Shown in pieces: positions 8,205 through 16,273 of a stretch of 64,000 bases of DNA. The notes under the pieces are model-generated. The model did no database searches, was not told the origin of the DNA, and saw only the letters and a list, made by a program, of their open reading frames with translations. Position 1 is the stretch's first letter. Each line of letters starts with the position of its first letter. Location: NCBI RefSeq assembly GCF_024295805.1, contig NZ_JANCLX010000001.1, positions 475,856 to 539,855 of the forward strand, given 5' to 3'. A program made the translations under genes and the position numbers. This stretch comes from Streptomyces cucumeris. GTDB lineage: Bacteria; Actinomycetota; Actinomycetes; Streptomycetales; Streptomycetaceae.

Positions 8205-9026
8205 TCAGCGCTTGAGGGCCCGCTCGATCGTCCGCATGACCTCGTTCAGCGGTGCGTCGGTGCGTGCCACCATCACCACCACGTCTTCCTCCTCCTGCGC
8301 CGTCACCGTGGCCGCCTGGCGCCCCGGAGCGGGGCGTCCGGCGCCGATCCCGGTGCCGAAGGTCTCCCGGACGATCGCGAAGGCGTGGTCGAGCTGGGTC
8401 TCCACATCCCCCTCGCCGCCCGCCCGCAGCCAGCGCCGCAGGACGTGGTTGTGCGCCGTGACCACCGCCGAGGCGGCCACCTCCGCCAGCAGCGGGTCGT
8501 CATCGCCGTCGTGATGGGCGCCCTCGTCGAAGTGGCCCAGCAGATAGCGGGTGAACAGCCGCTCGTAACGGGCCACCGAGGCGATCTCCCGCTCCCGCAG
8601 CGCCGGTACCTCACGGGTCAGCCGGTAGCGCTCCACGGAGACCCCGGGGGAGGCCGCGTACATCCGCATGACCTCCTTGATCCCCCGGCACACCGTGTCC
8701 AGCGGGTTCTCATGCGGCGGGGCGGCGTCCAGTACGGCCGCGGCGCGCACCAGCGTGTCGTCGTGGTCCGGGAAGATCGCCTCTTCCTTGGAGCGGAAGT
8801 GCCGGAAGAAGGTGCGCCGGGCCACCCCCGCCCGTGCCGCGATCTCGTCGACCGTCGTCGCCTCGTACCCCTGCGTCGCGAACAACTCCATCGCCGCCGC
8901 GGCCAGTTTGCGGCGCATGGTCAGACGCTGGGCGGCGGCGCGGCGGCTTCCCGCGCTCTCACCGCCGTCGGAGGAGGTGGACGAGTGCGCGGACTTGCTA
9001 CGAGCGGCCTTCACGGACTGGGACAT
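8205..9026 (-). CDS. TetR-family transcriptional regulator
   Basis: The 273-residue product has an N-terminal TetR helix-turn-helix (YEATTVDEIAARAGVARRTF, then FRHFRSKEEAIF). An effector domain follows, with no recognisable ligand motif. The first 30 residues are a Ser/Ala/Arg-rich tail. The ATG at 9026 was chosen because HTH domains normally begin soon after the start and the upstream frame is low-complexity. It lies between the 3-hydroxyacyl-CoA dehydrogenase and the ccr operon, all on the same strand, so it is a natural candidate regulator of one or both. The GTCCGGAC palindromes upstream of ccr are possible operators. Target and ligand are inferred only. Confidence 0.9.
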   Translation of the reverse strand: MSQSVKAARSKSAHSSTSSDGGESAGSRRAAAQRLTMRRKLAAAAMELFATQGYEATTVDEIAARAGVARRTFFRHFRSKEEAIFPDHDDTLVRAAAVLDAAPPHENPLDTVCRGIKEVMRMYAASPGVSVERYRLTREVPALREREIASVARYERLFTRYLLGHFDEGAHHDGDDDPLLAEVAASAVVTAHNHVLRRWLRAGGEGDVETQLDHAFAIVRETFGTGIGAGRPAPGRQAATVTAQEEEDVVVMVARTDAPLNEVMRTIERALKR

Positions 9027-9061
9027 GTGGGGAACGTAACACGCTTGTGAGTGCCGGTGCG

Positions 9062-9097
9062 GGGGCGGACCTCCGGGGGGCTCCAGCAGTCCGCCCC
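9062..9097 (-). terminator. stem-loop after the 3-hydroxyacyl-CoA dehydrogenase gene
   Basis: Arms 9062-9070 (GGGGCGGAC) and 9089-9097 (GTCCGCCCC) pair perfectly around an 18-nt GC-rich loop. The structure lies 14 nt after the dehydrogenase stop and upstream of the TetR gene. Confidence 0.6.
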
Positions 9098-9111
9098 ACC
9101 CCGGGTCGTAC

Positions 9112-10950
9112 TCAGCGCCTTGCATACTCGCGGAAGCCGCGCCCGGTCTTGCGGCCCAGGCACCCCGCCGCGACCAGGTGCTCCAGCAGCGGCGCCGGGG
9201 CCAGTCCCGGATCGCGGAACTCGCGGTGCAGCACCTTCTCGATCGCCAGCGAGACATCGAGGCCGACGACGTCCAGCAGTTCGAAGGGGCCCATCGGATA
9301 GCCGCCGCCCAGCTTCATCGCCGCGTCGATGTCATCGGGGGTCGCGTAGTGCTCCTGGACCATCTTCACGGCGTTGTTGAGGTACGGGAACAGCAGGGCG
9401 TTGACGATGAACCCGGCCCGGTCGCCGCAGTCCACCGCGTGCTTGCGCACCGCCGTGCAGACCGCGTGCGCGGTCGCCCGGACATCGTCCGCCGTCAGGA
9501 CCGTCCGCACCACCTCGACCAGCTTCATCGCGGGCGCCGGGTTGAAGAAGTGCATCCCGATCACGTCCTGCGGACGGGAGGTGACCCGGGCGCAGGCGAT
9601 CACCGGCAGCGAGGAGGTGGTGGTGGCCAGCACCGCACCGGGCTTGCAGACCTTGTCCAGCACCCGGAACAGCTCCTGCTTGACGTCCAGGTCCTCGGCG
9701 ACCGCCTCCACGGCCAGGTCCACATCGGCGAAGGCGTCCAGCGAGTCGGCCGCGGTGATCCGGGCCAGCGCGCCGTCCCGGACCTCCTGGGTCATCCGGC
9801 CCTTGGCGACCGAGCGGTCCAGGGACTTGGCGATCCGGGCCTTGGCCGTGTCCGCCTTCGCCTGGGTCCGGGCGGTCAGCACCACATCGATCCCCGCCTT
9901 GGCGAAGACCTCGGCGATCCCACTGGCCATCGTGCCCGAGCCCGCGACGCCCACGGCACGCACCGGGCGCGCGCCGTCCGCGGCACCCCGCTCGTCCGGC
10001 GTCGCCCCGTCCGGGACCACGGTGCCGCTGCCCGGCGCCTCGTAGGTGTAGAAGCCGCGGCCCGCCTTGCGGCCGGTCAGCCCGGCCTCGGAGAGCTGTC
10101 CCAGGATGGGCGCGGGCGCGTGCAGCCGGTCGCCGGAGGCCGTGTACATCGCCTCCAGGACGGTCCGGGCGGTGTCGATCCCGATCAGGTCCAGCAGCTC
10201 CAGCGGGCCCATCGGCAGCCCGCAGCCCAGCTTCATCGCCGCGTCGATGTCCTCGCGCGCCGCGTACTTGGCCTCGTACATCGCGGCGGCCTGGTTGAGG
10301 TAGCCGAACAGCAGCCCGTCGGCGATGAAACCGGGCCGGTCACCGAGTGCCACCGGCTCCTTGCCCAGATCGCGGGCGAGTTCGGTGACCGCGGTGACGG
10401 CCGCGGGCGCGGTCAGCACGCTGGAGACGATCTCGACCAGCTTCATGGCCGGCGCCGGGTTGAAGAAGTGCAGGCCCAGCACCCGTTCCGGGCGGGCGGA
10501 TTCGGCGGCCAGCCGGGTCACCGAGAGCGCGTTGGTGCCGGTCGCCAGGATGGTGCCCGGGCCGACCACGGTGTCCAGCTCGGTGAAGACCTCGTGCTTG
10601 ATGCCGTAGTCCTCGGGCACGACCTCGATCACCAGCTGCGCGTCGGCGGCGGTACGCAGATCGGTGGAGACCCGGAACCGGGACAGGATGCCGGTCCGTT
10701 CCTCCTCGCTGATCCGCTCGCGCTCGACCGCGCGTGATGTGGCGACCTCCAGTGCGGTCACGGCCCGTTGACAGGCGTGCTCACTGATGTCGATGCCGAT
10801 CACCTCGCGCCCCGCACGGGCCAGGATCTCGGCGATGCCGGTGCCCATCGTGCCGAGACCGACGACGGCGACAGTAGTGAGCGGGGCCGCGGAGGGGGAG
10901 AGATCAGAGGAAGGAGTGGTGCTGACGCCGGTGTGTGGGAGACGGTCCAT
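9112..10950 (-). CDS. 3-hydroxyacyl-CoA dehydrogenase with two tandem full domains
   Basis: The 612-residue protein is an internal duplication of the 3-hydroxybutyryl-CoA dehydrogenase fold. Each half has a Rossmann motif (VVGLGTMGTGIAEIL near residue 30; GVAGSGTMASGIAEVF near 330), a copy of HFFNPAPAMKLVE, and a helical C-terminal domain with MGPLELLDLIG or MGPFELLDVVG. It should interconvert 3-hydroxybutyryl-CoA and acetoacetyl-CoA, feeding crotonyl-CoA to Ccr, which fits its neighbourhood. Both halves keep the catalytic His and the dinucleotide motif, so both may be active. GGAG lies 7 nt before the ATG. Single-domain HBDs are about 290 residues, half this length. Confidence 0.92.
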   Translation of the reverse strand: MDRLPHTGVSTTPSSDLSPSAAPLTTVAVVGLGTMGTGIAEILARAGREVIGIDISEHACQRAVTALEVATSRAVERERISEEERTGILSRFRVSTDLRTAADAQLVIEVVPEDYGIKHEVFTELDTVVGPGTILATGTNALSVTRLAAESARPERVLGLHFFNPAPAMKLVEIVSSVLTAPAAVTAVTELARDLGKEPVALGDRPGFIADGLLFGYLNQAAAMYEAKYAAREDIDAAMKLGCGLPMGPLELLDLIGIDTARTVLEAMYTASGDRLHAPAPILGQLSEAGLTGRKAGRGFYTYEAPGSGTVVPDGATPDERGAADGARPVRAVGVAGSGTMASGIAEVFAKAGIDVVLTARTQAKADTAKARIAKSLDRSVAKGRMTQEVRDGALARITAADSLDAFADVDLAVEAVAEDLDVKQELFRVLDKVCKPGAVLATTTSSLPVIACARVTSRPQDVIGMHFFNPAPAMKLVEVVRTVLTADDVRATAHAVCTAVRKHAVDCGDRAGFIVNALLFPYLNNAVKMVQEHYATPDDIDAAMKLGGGYPMGPFELLDVVGLDVSLAIEKVLHREFRDPGLAPAPLLEHLVAAGCLGRKTGRGFREYARR

Positions 10951-11323
10951 CGCGGACTCCAGAGGGTGTTCCCCGTCAACAGCGGGGATGAAGTGACGAC
11001 TGAGGGGAGCTGGCGGTCATGCCGCTGATGCGCTGGGGTCTGGTGCGGATGACACACAACTCCGACGGAAGGGCTTGCACGCTCCCTGGCGGACAGCGCC
11101 GCACGGAGGAAACTGCCCGTGGGAGATACCGGCGGGCCCTGTCCCGGGGCCGTGCCGTACTGCTGATACTGCCGAACCGACGTCACACACGGCGGCTGCG
11201 TCACCAGGCCGCCCGAGCAGGGGTGCTGCTCGTGTCGTCATATTAACTCGCGGGTAACCAAGACGCCAGAGCAGATTGCGAGCCGTCGCGGTGGCGCGGC
11301 TCACCGGGGAGGGGAGACCTCGC
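10951..11323. other. divergent intergenic region, no convincing gene
   Basis: This 373-bp gap separates the leftward dehydrogenase gene from the rightward HEAT-repeat gene and should contain both promoters. It is less GC-biased than its neighbours. A 75-codon open frame (11019-11246) has a fair ribosome site, but only about 70% G/C at third positions, so I do not call it. I could not identify a confident -10/-35 pair. Confidence 0.5.
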
Positions 11324-11965
11324 ATGGACGATGAATTCCGGACGCTGACCGAGCGGGTACGGGCCTCGCTCACCACACCACAGGAGGCGGCGGCCCACGC
11401 CTCGCTCCTCTCACTGGTCCGCAAGGGCACCCCCGCCGCGCGTGAGCAGCTCGCCCGCATCCTGGTCGCGCCGGAGCAGCCGCTGTGGGCGCGGGAGACC
11501 GCGGCCTTCGTCCTCGGCAGCGCAGGGGACCGCCGGGCCTTCGAAACCCTCGTGCTGCTGCTCAACTACCGCGAGCCCGCCCGCTGCGCGACCGCCGCCC
11601 GGGTGCTGGCCCGGCTCGACGATCCGCGCACCGCCCGCGCCGCCGCGGCCCTGGCCACCAATCCGCTGCGCACCGCGTACTCGCTGCACCCGATCCGGCT
11701 GCTGGTGGAGCTGCGCGCACCGGAGTCGGTGCCCGCGCTGGTCGCCGCGCTGGAGCGGCAGTTGGCCGCCCGGGACCGGCACTGGCCGATCGCACGGGCC
11801 TGTGTGGAGGGTCTTGGCGCGATCGGAGACGAGCGCGCCGTCCCGGCCCTGACGCGCGCGGGCAAGTACATCCGGCTCAGCGCGGCGGCCGCCGCGGCGC
11901 TGGCCCGGATCAGCGGGGGCGGCGGCGGACCGTCCGGGGCGGCGGACAAGGCGCACGCGCGGTGA
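11324..11965 (+). CDS. HEAT-repeat protein
   Basis: The 213-residue all-helical protein is built of roughly 30-residue Ala/Leu/Arg-rich helix pairs, for example AVLGSAGDRRAFETL-like, ARVLARLDDPRTARAAAAL and LGAIGDERAVPALTRA. These match HEAT or PBS-lyase type repeats. Such proteins act as scaffolds, and no catalytic residues are apparent. ATG 11324 was chosen over the ATG at 11276 because GGGGAGGGGAG precedes it. The C-terminus ends in a Gly-rich tail. Its partner is unknown, and it stands alone between a divergent dehydrogenase and a repeat-rich gene desert. Confidence 0.75.
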   Translation: MDDEFRTLTERVRASLTTPQEAAAHASLLSLVRKGTPAAREQLARILVAPEQPLWARETAAFVLGSAGDRRAFETLVLLLNYREPARCATAARVLARLDDPRTARAAAALATNPLRTAYSLHPIRLLVELRAPESVPALVAALERQLAARDRHWPIARACVEGLGAIGDERAVPALTRAGKYIRLSAAAAAALARISGGGGGPSGAADKAHAR

Positions 11966-12012
11966 CGGCGGCGCCGTCGGCCGCGCGGCCGCGGCGTTCC
12001 CCCGCCGCGGGG

Positions 12013-12172
12013 TCCGTCCGCGCGGTGCGGATCGTCTGTGCGGTGCGGGTCGTCTGTGCGGTGCGGCTCGTCCGTGCGGTGCGCGCGGTGCGGCTCGTCC
12101 GTGCAGTCCGTGCGGTGCGTGCGGTGCGGATCGTCCGTGCGGTGCGTGAGGTCCGTGCGGTCCGGGTGGTGC
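12013..12172. repeat. degenerate ~18-nt tandem repeats
   Basis: Units resembling CGTCCGTGCGGTGCGGAT recur about eight times with substitutions and partial units (GTGCGGTGC, GTGAGGTCC). Both strands stay open and would give monotonous Arg-Ala-Val or Arg-Thr-Ala peptides, so this is best read as noncoding repeat DNA between the HEAT gene and the GNAT gene. Confidence 0.7.
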
Positions 12173-12185
12173 GCGCCCCGCGCGC

Positions 12186-12240
12186 CAGGGTGTGTCCGCG
12201 ACGCCGCGGGCCCGGCGGGACTTCGCGGACACGCCCCAGG
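12186..12240. mobile_element. internally deleted MITE, same family as 61137-61303
   Basis: The right end, read on the minus strand, reproduces the first ~34 nt of the element at 61137 (GGGCGTGTCCG..AAGTC, then CCCGCCGGGCCCGCG) with only a few mismatches. The left end carries the opposite terminal inverted repeat (AGGGTGTGTCCGCGA). Only ~55 bp remain, so about 110 bp of internal sequence has been lost. It encodes nothing. Confidence 0.65.
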
Positions 12241-12597
12241 GGCGGCCGGGACCCGCTGCGGCCGCCGGGCCCGGGCGCGGTCCGTCCGCGCGGTGCCGTC
12301 CCGTCCGGCGTGGTCGATGCGCACGATGCGGCACGTCCGCGCGGTGCGGGCGGTCCGTACGGCTCGCCGCCGTGCTGCGCCCGGAGGTAGTCGCCGGACT
12401 GCGCTGAGCCGCCCGGCGGTCCGGTGTCACCCCCTGCCGTCCCGCAGCCGGACCGCCGCCGGGCCCCGCCGAGCGGCAGCAGGTCCCGGGACCTGTCCGG
12501 CCGGGTCACCTCCAGCCGGATCCCGTCGGGTACGCGGTACGGGCGGTGCGCCGGCACCGTCCCCGGCCGGGCACGCGGCCGGGGACGCACGGCAGCC

Positions 12598-12783
12598 GGG
12601 ACTCGTGCCCGGCGGGACCTTGCGGTGGCCGGACCTTGCGGCGGTCGGGACTCGCGCCTGGCGGCATTTTGCGGCGGTCGGGACTCGTGGCCGGCGGCAT
12701 TTTGCGGCGGCGGGACCTTGCGGCGGTCGGGACTCGTGGCCGGCGGCATTTTGCGGTGGCCGGGACTCGCGCCCGGCATGGCC
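12598..12783. repeat. two-level tandem repeat (33/49 nt in an 82-nt period)
   Basis: GGGACTCG recurs at 12598, 12647, 12680, 12729 and 12762, so the spacings are 49, 33, 49 and 33. The larger unit is therefore 82 nt, present twice and followed by a partial third copy. Neither 49 nor 82 is a multiple of three, which argues against a coding repeat. The stretch 12240-12597 between the repeat families shows no convincing gene. Confidence 0.8.
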
Positions 12784-12823
12784 TCTTCGCGCGGCACGGC
12801 CTCGCCGCACCGGCGCGCGGGCC

Positions 12824-13360
12824 TCAGGCCGCCGCCGGGTCCAGCCGCCGCGCGTACCGCACCTCGGGCACGGACACCCCGTCCACGTCGTACGCCTCCG
12901 CGCCGCCGTCCGGCGCGAACCCCGCCCGCTCGTAGAACCGGCGGGCGCGGGCGTTGTCCCGCAGCACCCACAGCCGCAGCCGCGGGAAACCCCGCTCGGC
13001 GACCCGGTCCAGGGACTCCCCGAGCAGGGCGCGGCCGATGCCCGTGCCCACCAGCCCCGGTCGTACGTACAGCGCGTACAACTCGGCGTCCCCCTCCGGC
13101 ACATCGCGCTCCCGGTACGGCCCGAAGCAGCACCAGCCCACCACGCCGCCGCCGTTCTCCTCCGCCACGAGGTTGACCACGTCCCCGACGCCCCGTGAGA
13201 AGAACTCCCGCCGCCGTCCGGCGTCCTCCTCGACGCTCAGTCCGTCCAGATACGACTGCGGCATCAGCCCGGCGTACGCCTCCTGCCATCCGCGCACCCG
13301 CACCGCCGCCACCGCGTCGATGTCCGCCTCGGTCATCTCCCGTACCAGCACCCCGTCCAT
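12824..13360 (-). CDS. GNAT-family N-acetyltransferase
   Basis: The 178-residue protein has a complete GNAT domain. The acetyl-CoA binding segment reads LYVRPGLVGTGIGRALL (V/I-x-x-x-x-R-G-x-G-I/L-G variant). It is followed by LRLWVLRDNARARRFYERAGF, the usual motif B with the conserved Asn and Tyr. The ATG at 13360 begins MDGVLVREMTEADIDAVAAV, a normal GNAT start. The gene is divergent from the SDR gene with a 58-bp promoter gap. Acceptor substrate is not predictable; it could be an amine, antibiotic or protein N-terminus. Confidence 0.88.
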   Translation of the reverse strand: MDGVLVREMTEADIDAVAAVRVRGWQEAYAGLMPQSYLDGLSVEEDAGRRREFFSRGVGDVVNLVAEENGGGVVGWCCFGPYRERDVPEGDAELYALYVRPGLVGTGIGRALLGESLDRVAERGFPRLRLWVLRDNARARRFYERAGFAPDGGAEAYDVDGVSVPEVRYARRLDPAAA

Positions 13361-13418
13361 GGCCCCACCGTAGGCGGCTTGACCTTGTCACTGGCGGCAG
13401 GGTCACACGATCCGTGCC

Positions 13419-14183
13419 ATGAACTCCGCACAGCACACCGAGCCGCCGGACCGGGTCGCCGTCGTCACCGGGGCGGGCACCGGTATCGGCCGGGCCACCG
13501 CCCGCGCTCTCGCCGGGGAGGGCATCCGCGTCGTGGCCGTCGGACGGCGGCCGGAACCGCTCGCCCGGACCGCAGAGGGACATCCGCTGATCCGTCCGTT
13601 CCCCGCCGACCTCACCGCGGCCGGGGCCGCCGAGGACATCGTCCGCCACGCCCTGGAGACCCACGGACGGCTGGACGTCCTGGTCAACAACGCCGCCGTG
13701 GTGCGCGGCGCACCGCTGGGCGCCATCGCCCGCGAACCGGTCCACGCCCAGTTGGAGACCAATGTCATCGCACCCGTCCTGCTCACCCAGGCCGCCCTCG
13801 GCGCGCTGGAGGAGAGCGGGGGCGTGGTCGTCAACGTCAGCACCTCGATCGGCCGGCGGGGCTGGCCGGGCAGTTCGGTCTACGCGGCCACCAAGGCCGC
13901 GCTGGAGACGCTGACCCGTAGCTGGGCGGTGGAACTGGCGCCGCGCGGGGTGCGGGTGGTGTGCGTGGCGCCCGGGGCGATCGAGACGCCCATCGGGGAG
14001 CACTCGGGGCTCTCGCCCGAACAGCGCGCCCGGGTGCGCGCCTGGCAGCTCGACCACACCCCGCTGGGACGGATCGGACGGCCCGAGGAGGTGGCGTGGG
14101 CCATCACCCGGCTCGCCTCGCCCGGTGCGTCGTTCATCACCGGTGTGGTGCTGCCGGTCGACGGCGGGGCGGTCGTCGGATGA
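13419..14183 (+). CDS. short-chain dehydrogenase/reductase
   Basis: This 254-residue classical SDR has the cofactor motif TGAGTGIG at residues ~16-23, NNAAV near residue 90, the catalytic Ser in VNVSTS, and YAATK supplying Tyr and Lys. The C-terminal PVDGGAVVG is the standard end of FabG-like enzymes. It should oxidise or reduce an alcohol/ketone with NAD(P)(H). It is followed by a MerR regulator and an unknown protein on the same strand, which may form a small regulated unit. Substrate unknown. Confidence 0.9.
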   Translation: MNSAQHTEPPDRVAVVTGAGTGIGRATARALAGEGIRVVAVGRRPEPLARTAEGHPLIRPFPADLTAAGAAEDIVRHALETHGRLDVLVNNAAVVRGAPLGAIAREPVHAQLETNVIAPVLLTQAALGALEESGGVVVNVSTSIGRRGWPGSSVYAATKAALETLTRSWAVELAPRGVRVVCVAPGAIETPIGEHSGLSPEQRARVRAWQLDHTPLGRIGRPEEVAWAITRLASPGASFITGVVLPVDGGAVVG

Positions 14184-14229
14184 CGGCGCCCGGCGCGCTG
14201 ATATAGAACGGGCCCCGGAGGTGGGGCCG

Positions 14230-14583
14230 GTGCGGATCGGGGAGCTGGCGAAGGCGACGGGCACGACACCGCGGGCGCTGCGCCACTACGAACAGGCGGG
14301 GCTGATCACATCGTGCCGGGCGGACAACGGCTATCGCGTCTACGACGAGCGTGCCGCCGTACGCGTACGCAATATCCGTCATCTGCTGGCCGTGGGCCTC
14401 ACCTTGGACGACGTCGGCTGCTTCAGCCCGTGTCTGGACGGCGATATGGCGACCGTGCCGCCCAGCCCGGAAGGGCTGCGCATCGCCCGGGACCGGCTGG
14501 CCGTCCTCGACGCGCGGATCGCCGCCCAGACCCGGGCCCGGGACCGGCTGGCCGAGGCGCTGGACCGGGTGGCGGCGCCATGA
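14230..14583 (+). CDS. MerR-family transcriptional regulator
   Basis: The 117-residue protein begins with the winged helix motif VRIGELAKATGTTPRALRHY, followed by YEQAGLI and NGYRVYDE, and ends with a coiled-coil dimerisation helix. There is no separate effector domain and no cysteine pattern typical of metal sensors. I placed the start at GTG 14230, because GGAGG lies 8 nt upstream; an in-frame GTG at 14221 overlaps that site. Short MerR proteins beside an SDR often control it. Its stop overlaps the next gene as ATGA. Confidence 0.85.
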   Translation: MRIGELAKATGTTPRALRHYEQAGLITSCRADNGYRVYDERAAVRVRNIRHLLAVGLTLDDVGCFSPCLDGDMATVPPSPEGLRIARDRLAVLDARIAAQTRARDRLAEALDRVAAP

Positions 14584-15194
14584 CGCGGCCCGGACATCCC
14601 GAACAGGTCCCGGAGCACGAGTGGTTCGCCCGCCATCTGGACGCGCACCACGCCCCGGGCGTGACGCGGCGGGTGGCCGCGCTCGCCGCGGCGCTGGACC
14701 GGCCCGCCGACGACCGCGCGCTGCCGCCGGTCGTACGTCTCGGCTATGCGCTGCCCGGCGCTCGGGACCGGGTGGTGCGGCTGGCGCGGCGGGTCGGGGC
14801 CGCCCCGCCGTCCGGCCCGGCCCTGGACGCGCTGGCCGCGCTGCTGGACTCGGCGGTGGATGAGCTGACCGCGCGCCCGCTGCCCCCGGTCCACCGGGAG
14901 CGGATCACCCTGGACGCCCCCACCCAGTGGGTACGGGACGCGGGTGTCCGGACGGAACTGCGGTTCCTGCGGGCGTACGACGCCGACGGGGTGATCGCGC
15001 TGCGCCCGCGCGACTGCTGGACCGCCTTCCTGGAGTCACTGGCGGCCCGCGGCCTGGGCGAGGTGGCGCATATCAACTGGCCCGGCCTGGACGGCCGCTC
15101 ACAGGACGCGGCCGATCTGGCCCGCGCCGCCGGGGCCGTCTTCCCGCACGCCCGTGCCGCACAGCAGAGCTGCCGGATCCGGCCGCCGCGCTGA
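14580..15194 (+). CDS. uncharacterised protein coupled to MerR regulator
   Basis: I do not recognise this 204-residue protein. It is predicted to be soluble and mostly helical, with no signal peptide, membrane segment or obvious metal motif. The C-terminal third contains RERITLDAPTQWVRDAGVR and DGVIALRPRDCWTAFLESLA, which look like a real folded domain. The ATG at 14580 overlaps the MerR stop (ATGA), so the two are co-translated; a longer upstream frame only mirrors the MerR gene. A role tied to the MerR/SDR unit is inference from coupling. Confidence 0.75.
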   Translation: MTRPGHPEQVPEHEWFARHLDAHHAPGVTRRVAALAAALDRPADDRALPPVVRLGYALPGARDRVVRLARRVGAAPPSGPALDALAALLDSAVDELTARPLPPVHRERITLDAPTQWVRDAGVRTELRFLRAYDADGVIALRPRDCWTAFLESLAARGLGEVAHINWPGLDGRSQDAADLARAAGAVFPHARAAQQSCRIRPPR

Positions 15195-15200
15195 GCGCGG
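15186..15200. terminator. hairpin at convergent gene ends, stop codon in the loop
   Basis: CCGCGC (15186-15191) and GCGCGG (15195-15200) pair around TGA, which is the stop codon of the upstream plus-strand gene. The convergent radical SAM gene ends 10 nt further on, so it may serve both directions. Confidence 0.45.
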
Positions 15201-15209
15201 GGCGAACGC

Positions 15210-16241
15210 TCACATCAGGGTGAGCTGGGCCGGTTCCGGCGCGGCGGGCGGTTCGGGCTCGGGCGCGCGGAGGTTGCGGTGCGCGCCCGGTTCATAGGGG
15301 CCGATGCCGTATTCGGCGGCCAGGTCGTGGACCATCCCGGTGATCCGCCGCTGGTACCACTTCGGGGCGTAGGTGCCGCCCTCGTACAGCGCGTCGTACC
15401 GGCGGAGCAGCCGCGGGTGGTGCTCTGTGAGCCAGGCGGTGAACCACTCGCGGGCGCCCGGCCGCAGATGCAGCACCAGCGGGGTCACCGAGGTCGCCCC
15501 GGACTCCGCGATGGCCCGTACGGTGGCGCGGAGCTGCTCGGGGGAGTCACCGAGGAAGGGGATCACCGGGGCCATCAGCACCCCGCACGGGATGCCGTGG
15601 GAGGTGAGGGTGCGCACCACGTCCAGCCGCCGCTCGGGGGAGGGGGTGCCGGGCTCGACGGTCCGCCACAGCTCTCGGTCGGTGAATCCGACCGAGACCG
15701 AGACCCCGACGTCGGTGACGCGCGCGGCCCGGCGCAGCACCTCCAGATCGCGCAGGATCAGCGTGCCCTTGGTGAGGATCGAGAACGGGTTGGCGCGTTC
15801 GGCGAGGGCGGCGAGGATGCCGGGCATGAGCTGGTACCGGCCCTCGGCGCGCTGGTAGCAGTCCACGTTGGTGCCCATGGCGATGTGGTCCCCGCGCCAG
15901 CGCGGTGAGGCCAGCTCGCGGCGGAGCAGCTCCGGGGCGTTGACCTTCACCACGATCTGGGAGTCGAAGCCCAGCCCGGTGTCCAGGTCCAGATAGCTGT
16001 GGGTCTTGCGCGCGAAGCAGTAGACGCAGGCGTGGGTGCAGCCGCGGTACGGGTTCACCGTCCATTCGAAGGGCATCCGGGAGGCGCCCGGCACCCGGTT
16101 GACGATCGAGCGGGCCCGGATCTCGTGGAAGGTCATCCCGCGGAATTCAGGGCGGTCGAAGGTACGGGTGGTGACCGCGTCCGCCGCGAACAAGGCGGGG
16201 GCGGCCGCTTCGGTGTCGTTGGTCAGGTTGTCCCAGCGCAT
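15210..16241 (-). CDS. radical SAM protein, Rv2578c-like / spore photoproduct lyase-related
   Basis: The 343-residue protein contains the CX3CX2C iron-sulphur motif in RGCTHACVYCFARKTH, about 75 residues in, which binds a [4Fe-4S] cluster and SAM. The sequence around it and MPFEWTVNPYRGC match the actinobacterial Rv2578c/SPL-like radical SAM group, whose reaction is not settled. ATG 16241 was chosen because GGAGG lies 9 nt upstream; the ATG at 16283 has no such site. An SOS-like palindrome lies 33-48 nt upstream, pointing to a DNA-damage link. The C-terminal tail is Pro/Glu-rich. Confidence 0.87.
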   Translation of the reverse strand: MRWDNLTNDTEAAAPALFAADAVTTRTFDRPEFRGMTFHEIRARSIVNRVPGASRMPFEWTVNPYRGCTHACVYCFARKTHSYLDLDTGLGFDSQIVVKVNAPELLRRELASPRWRGDHIAMGTNVDCYQRAEGRYQLMPGILAALAERANPFSILTKGTLILRDLEVLRRAARVTDVGVSVSVGFTDRELWRTVEPGTPSPERRLDVVRTLTSHGIPCGVLMAPVIPFLGDSPEQLRATVRAIAESGATSVTPLVLHLRPGAREWFTAWLTEHHPRLLRRYDALYEGGTYAPKWYQRRITGMVHDLAAEYGIGPYEPGAHRNLRAPEPEPPAAPEPAQLTLM

Positions 16242-16273
16242 GGCACGCACCTCCGGGTCTCGCTCGTATCTAA

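Noticed and set aside
11019..11246. 75-codon frame with a reasonable ribosome site between hbd and HEAT genes
   Set aside because: Only about 70% G/C at third positions against over 90% in real neighbours, and no recognisable motif; more likely chance.
11243..11257. TTAACTCGCGGGTAA as a possible operator dyad
   Set aside because: Only 3 of 6 arm positions match when centred on CGCG; too weak without supporting copies.
11910..14264. 784-codon minus-strand frame across the repeat region and the SDR gene
   Set aside because: Contains monotonous Arg-Thr-Ala repeats and runs antisense through recognisable GNAT and SDR genes.
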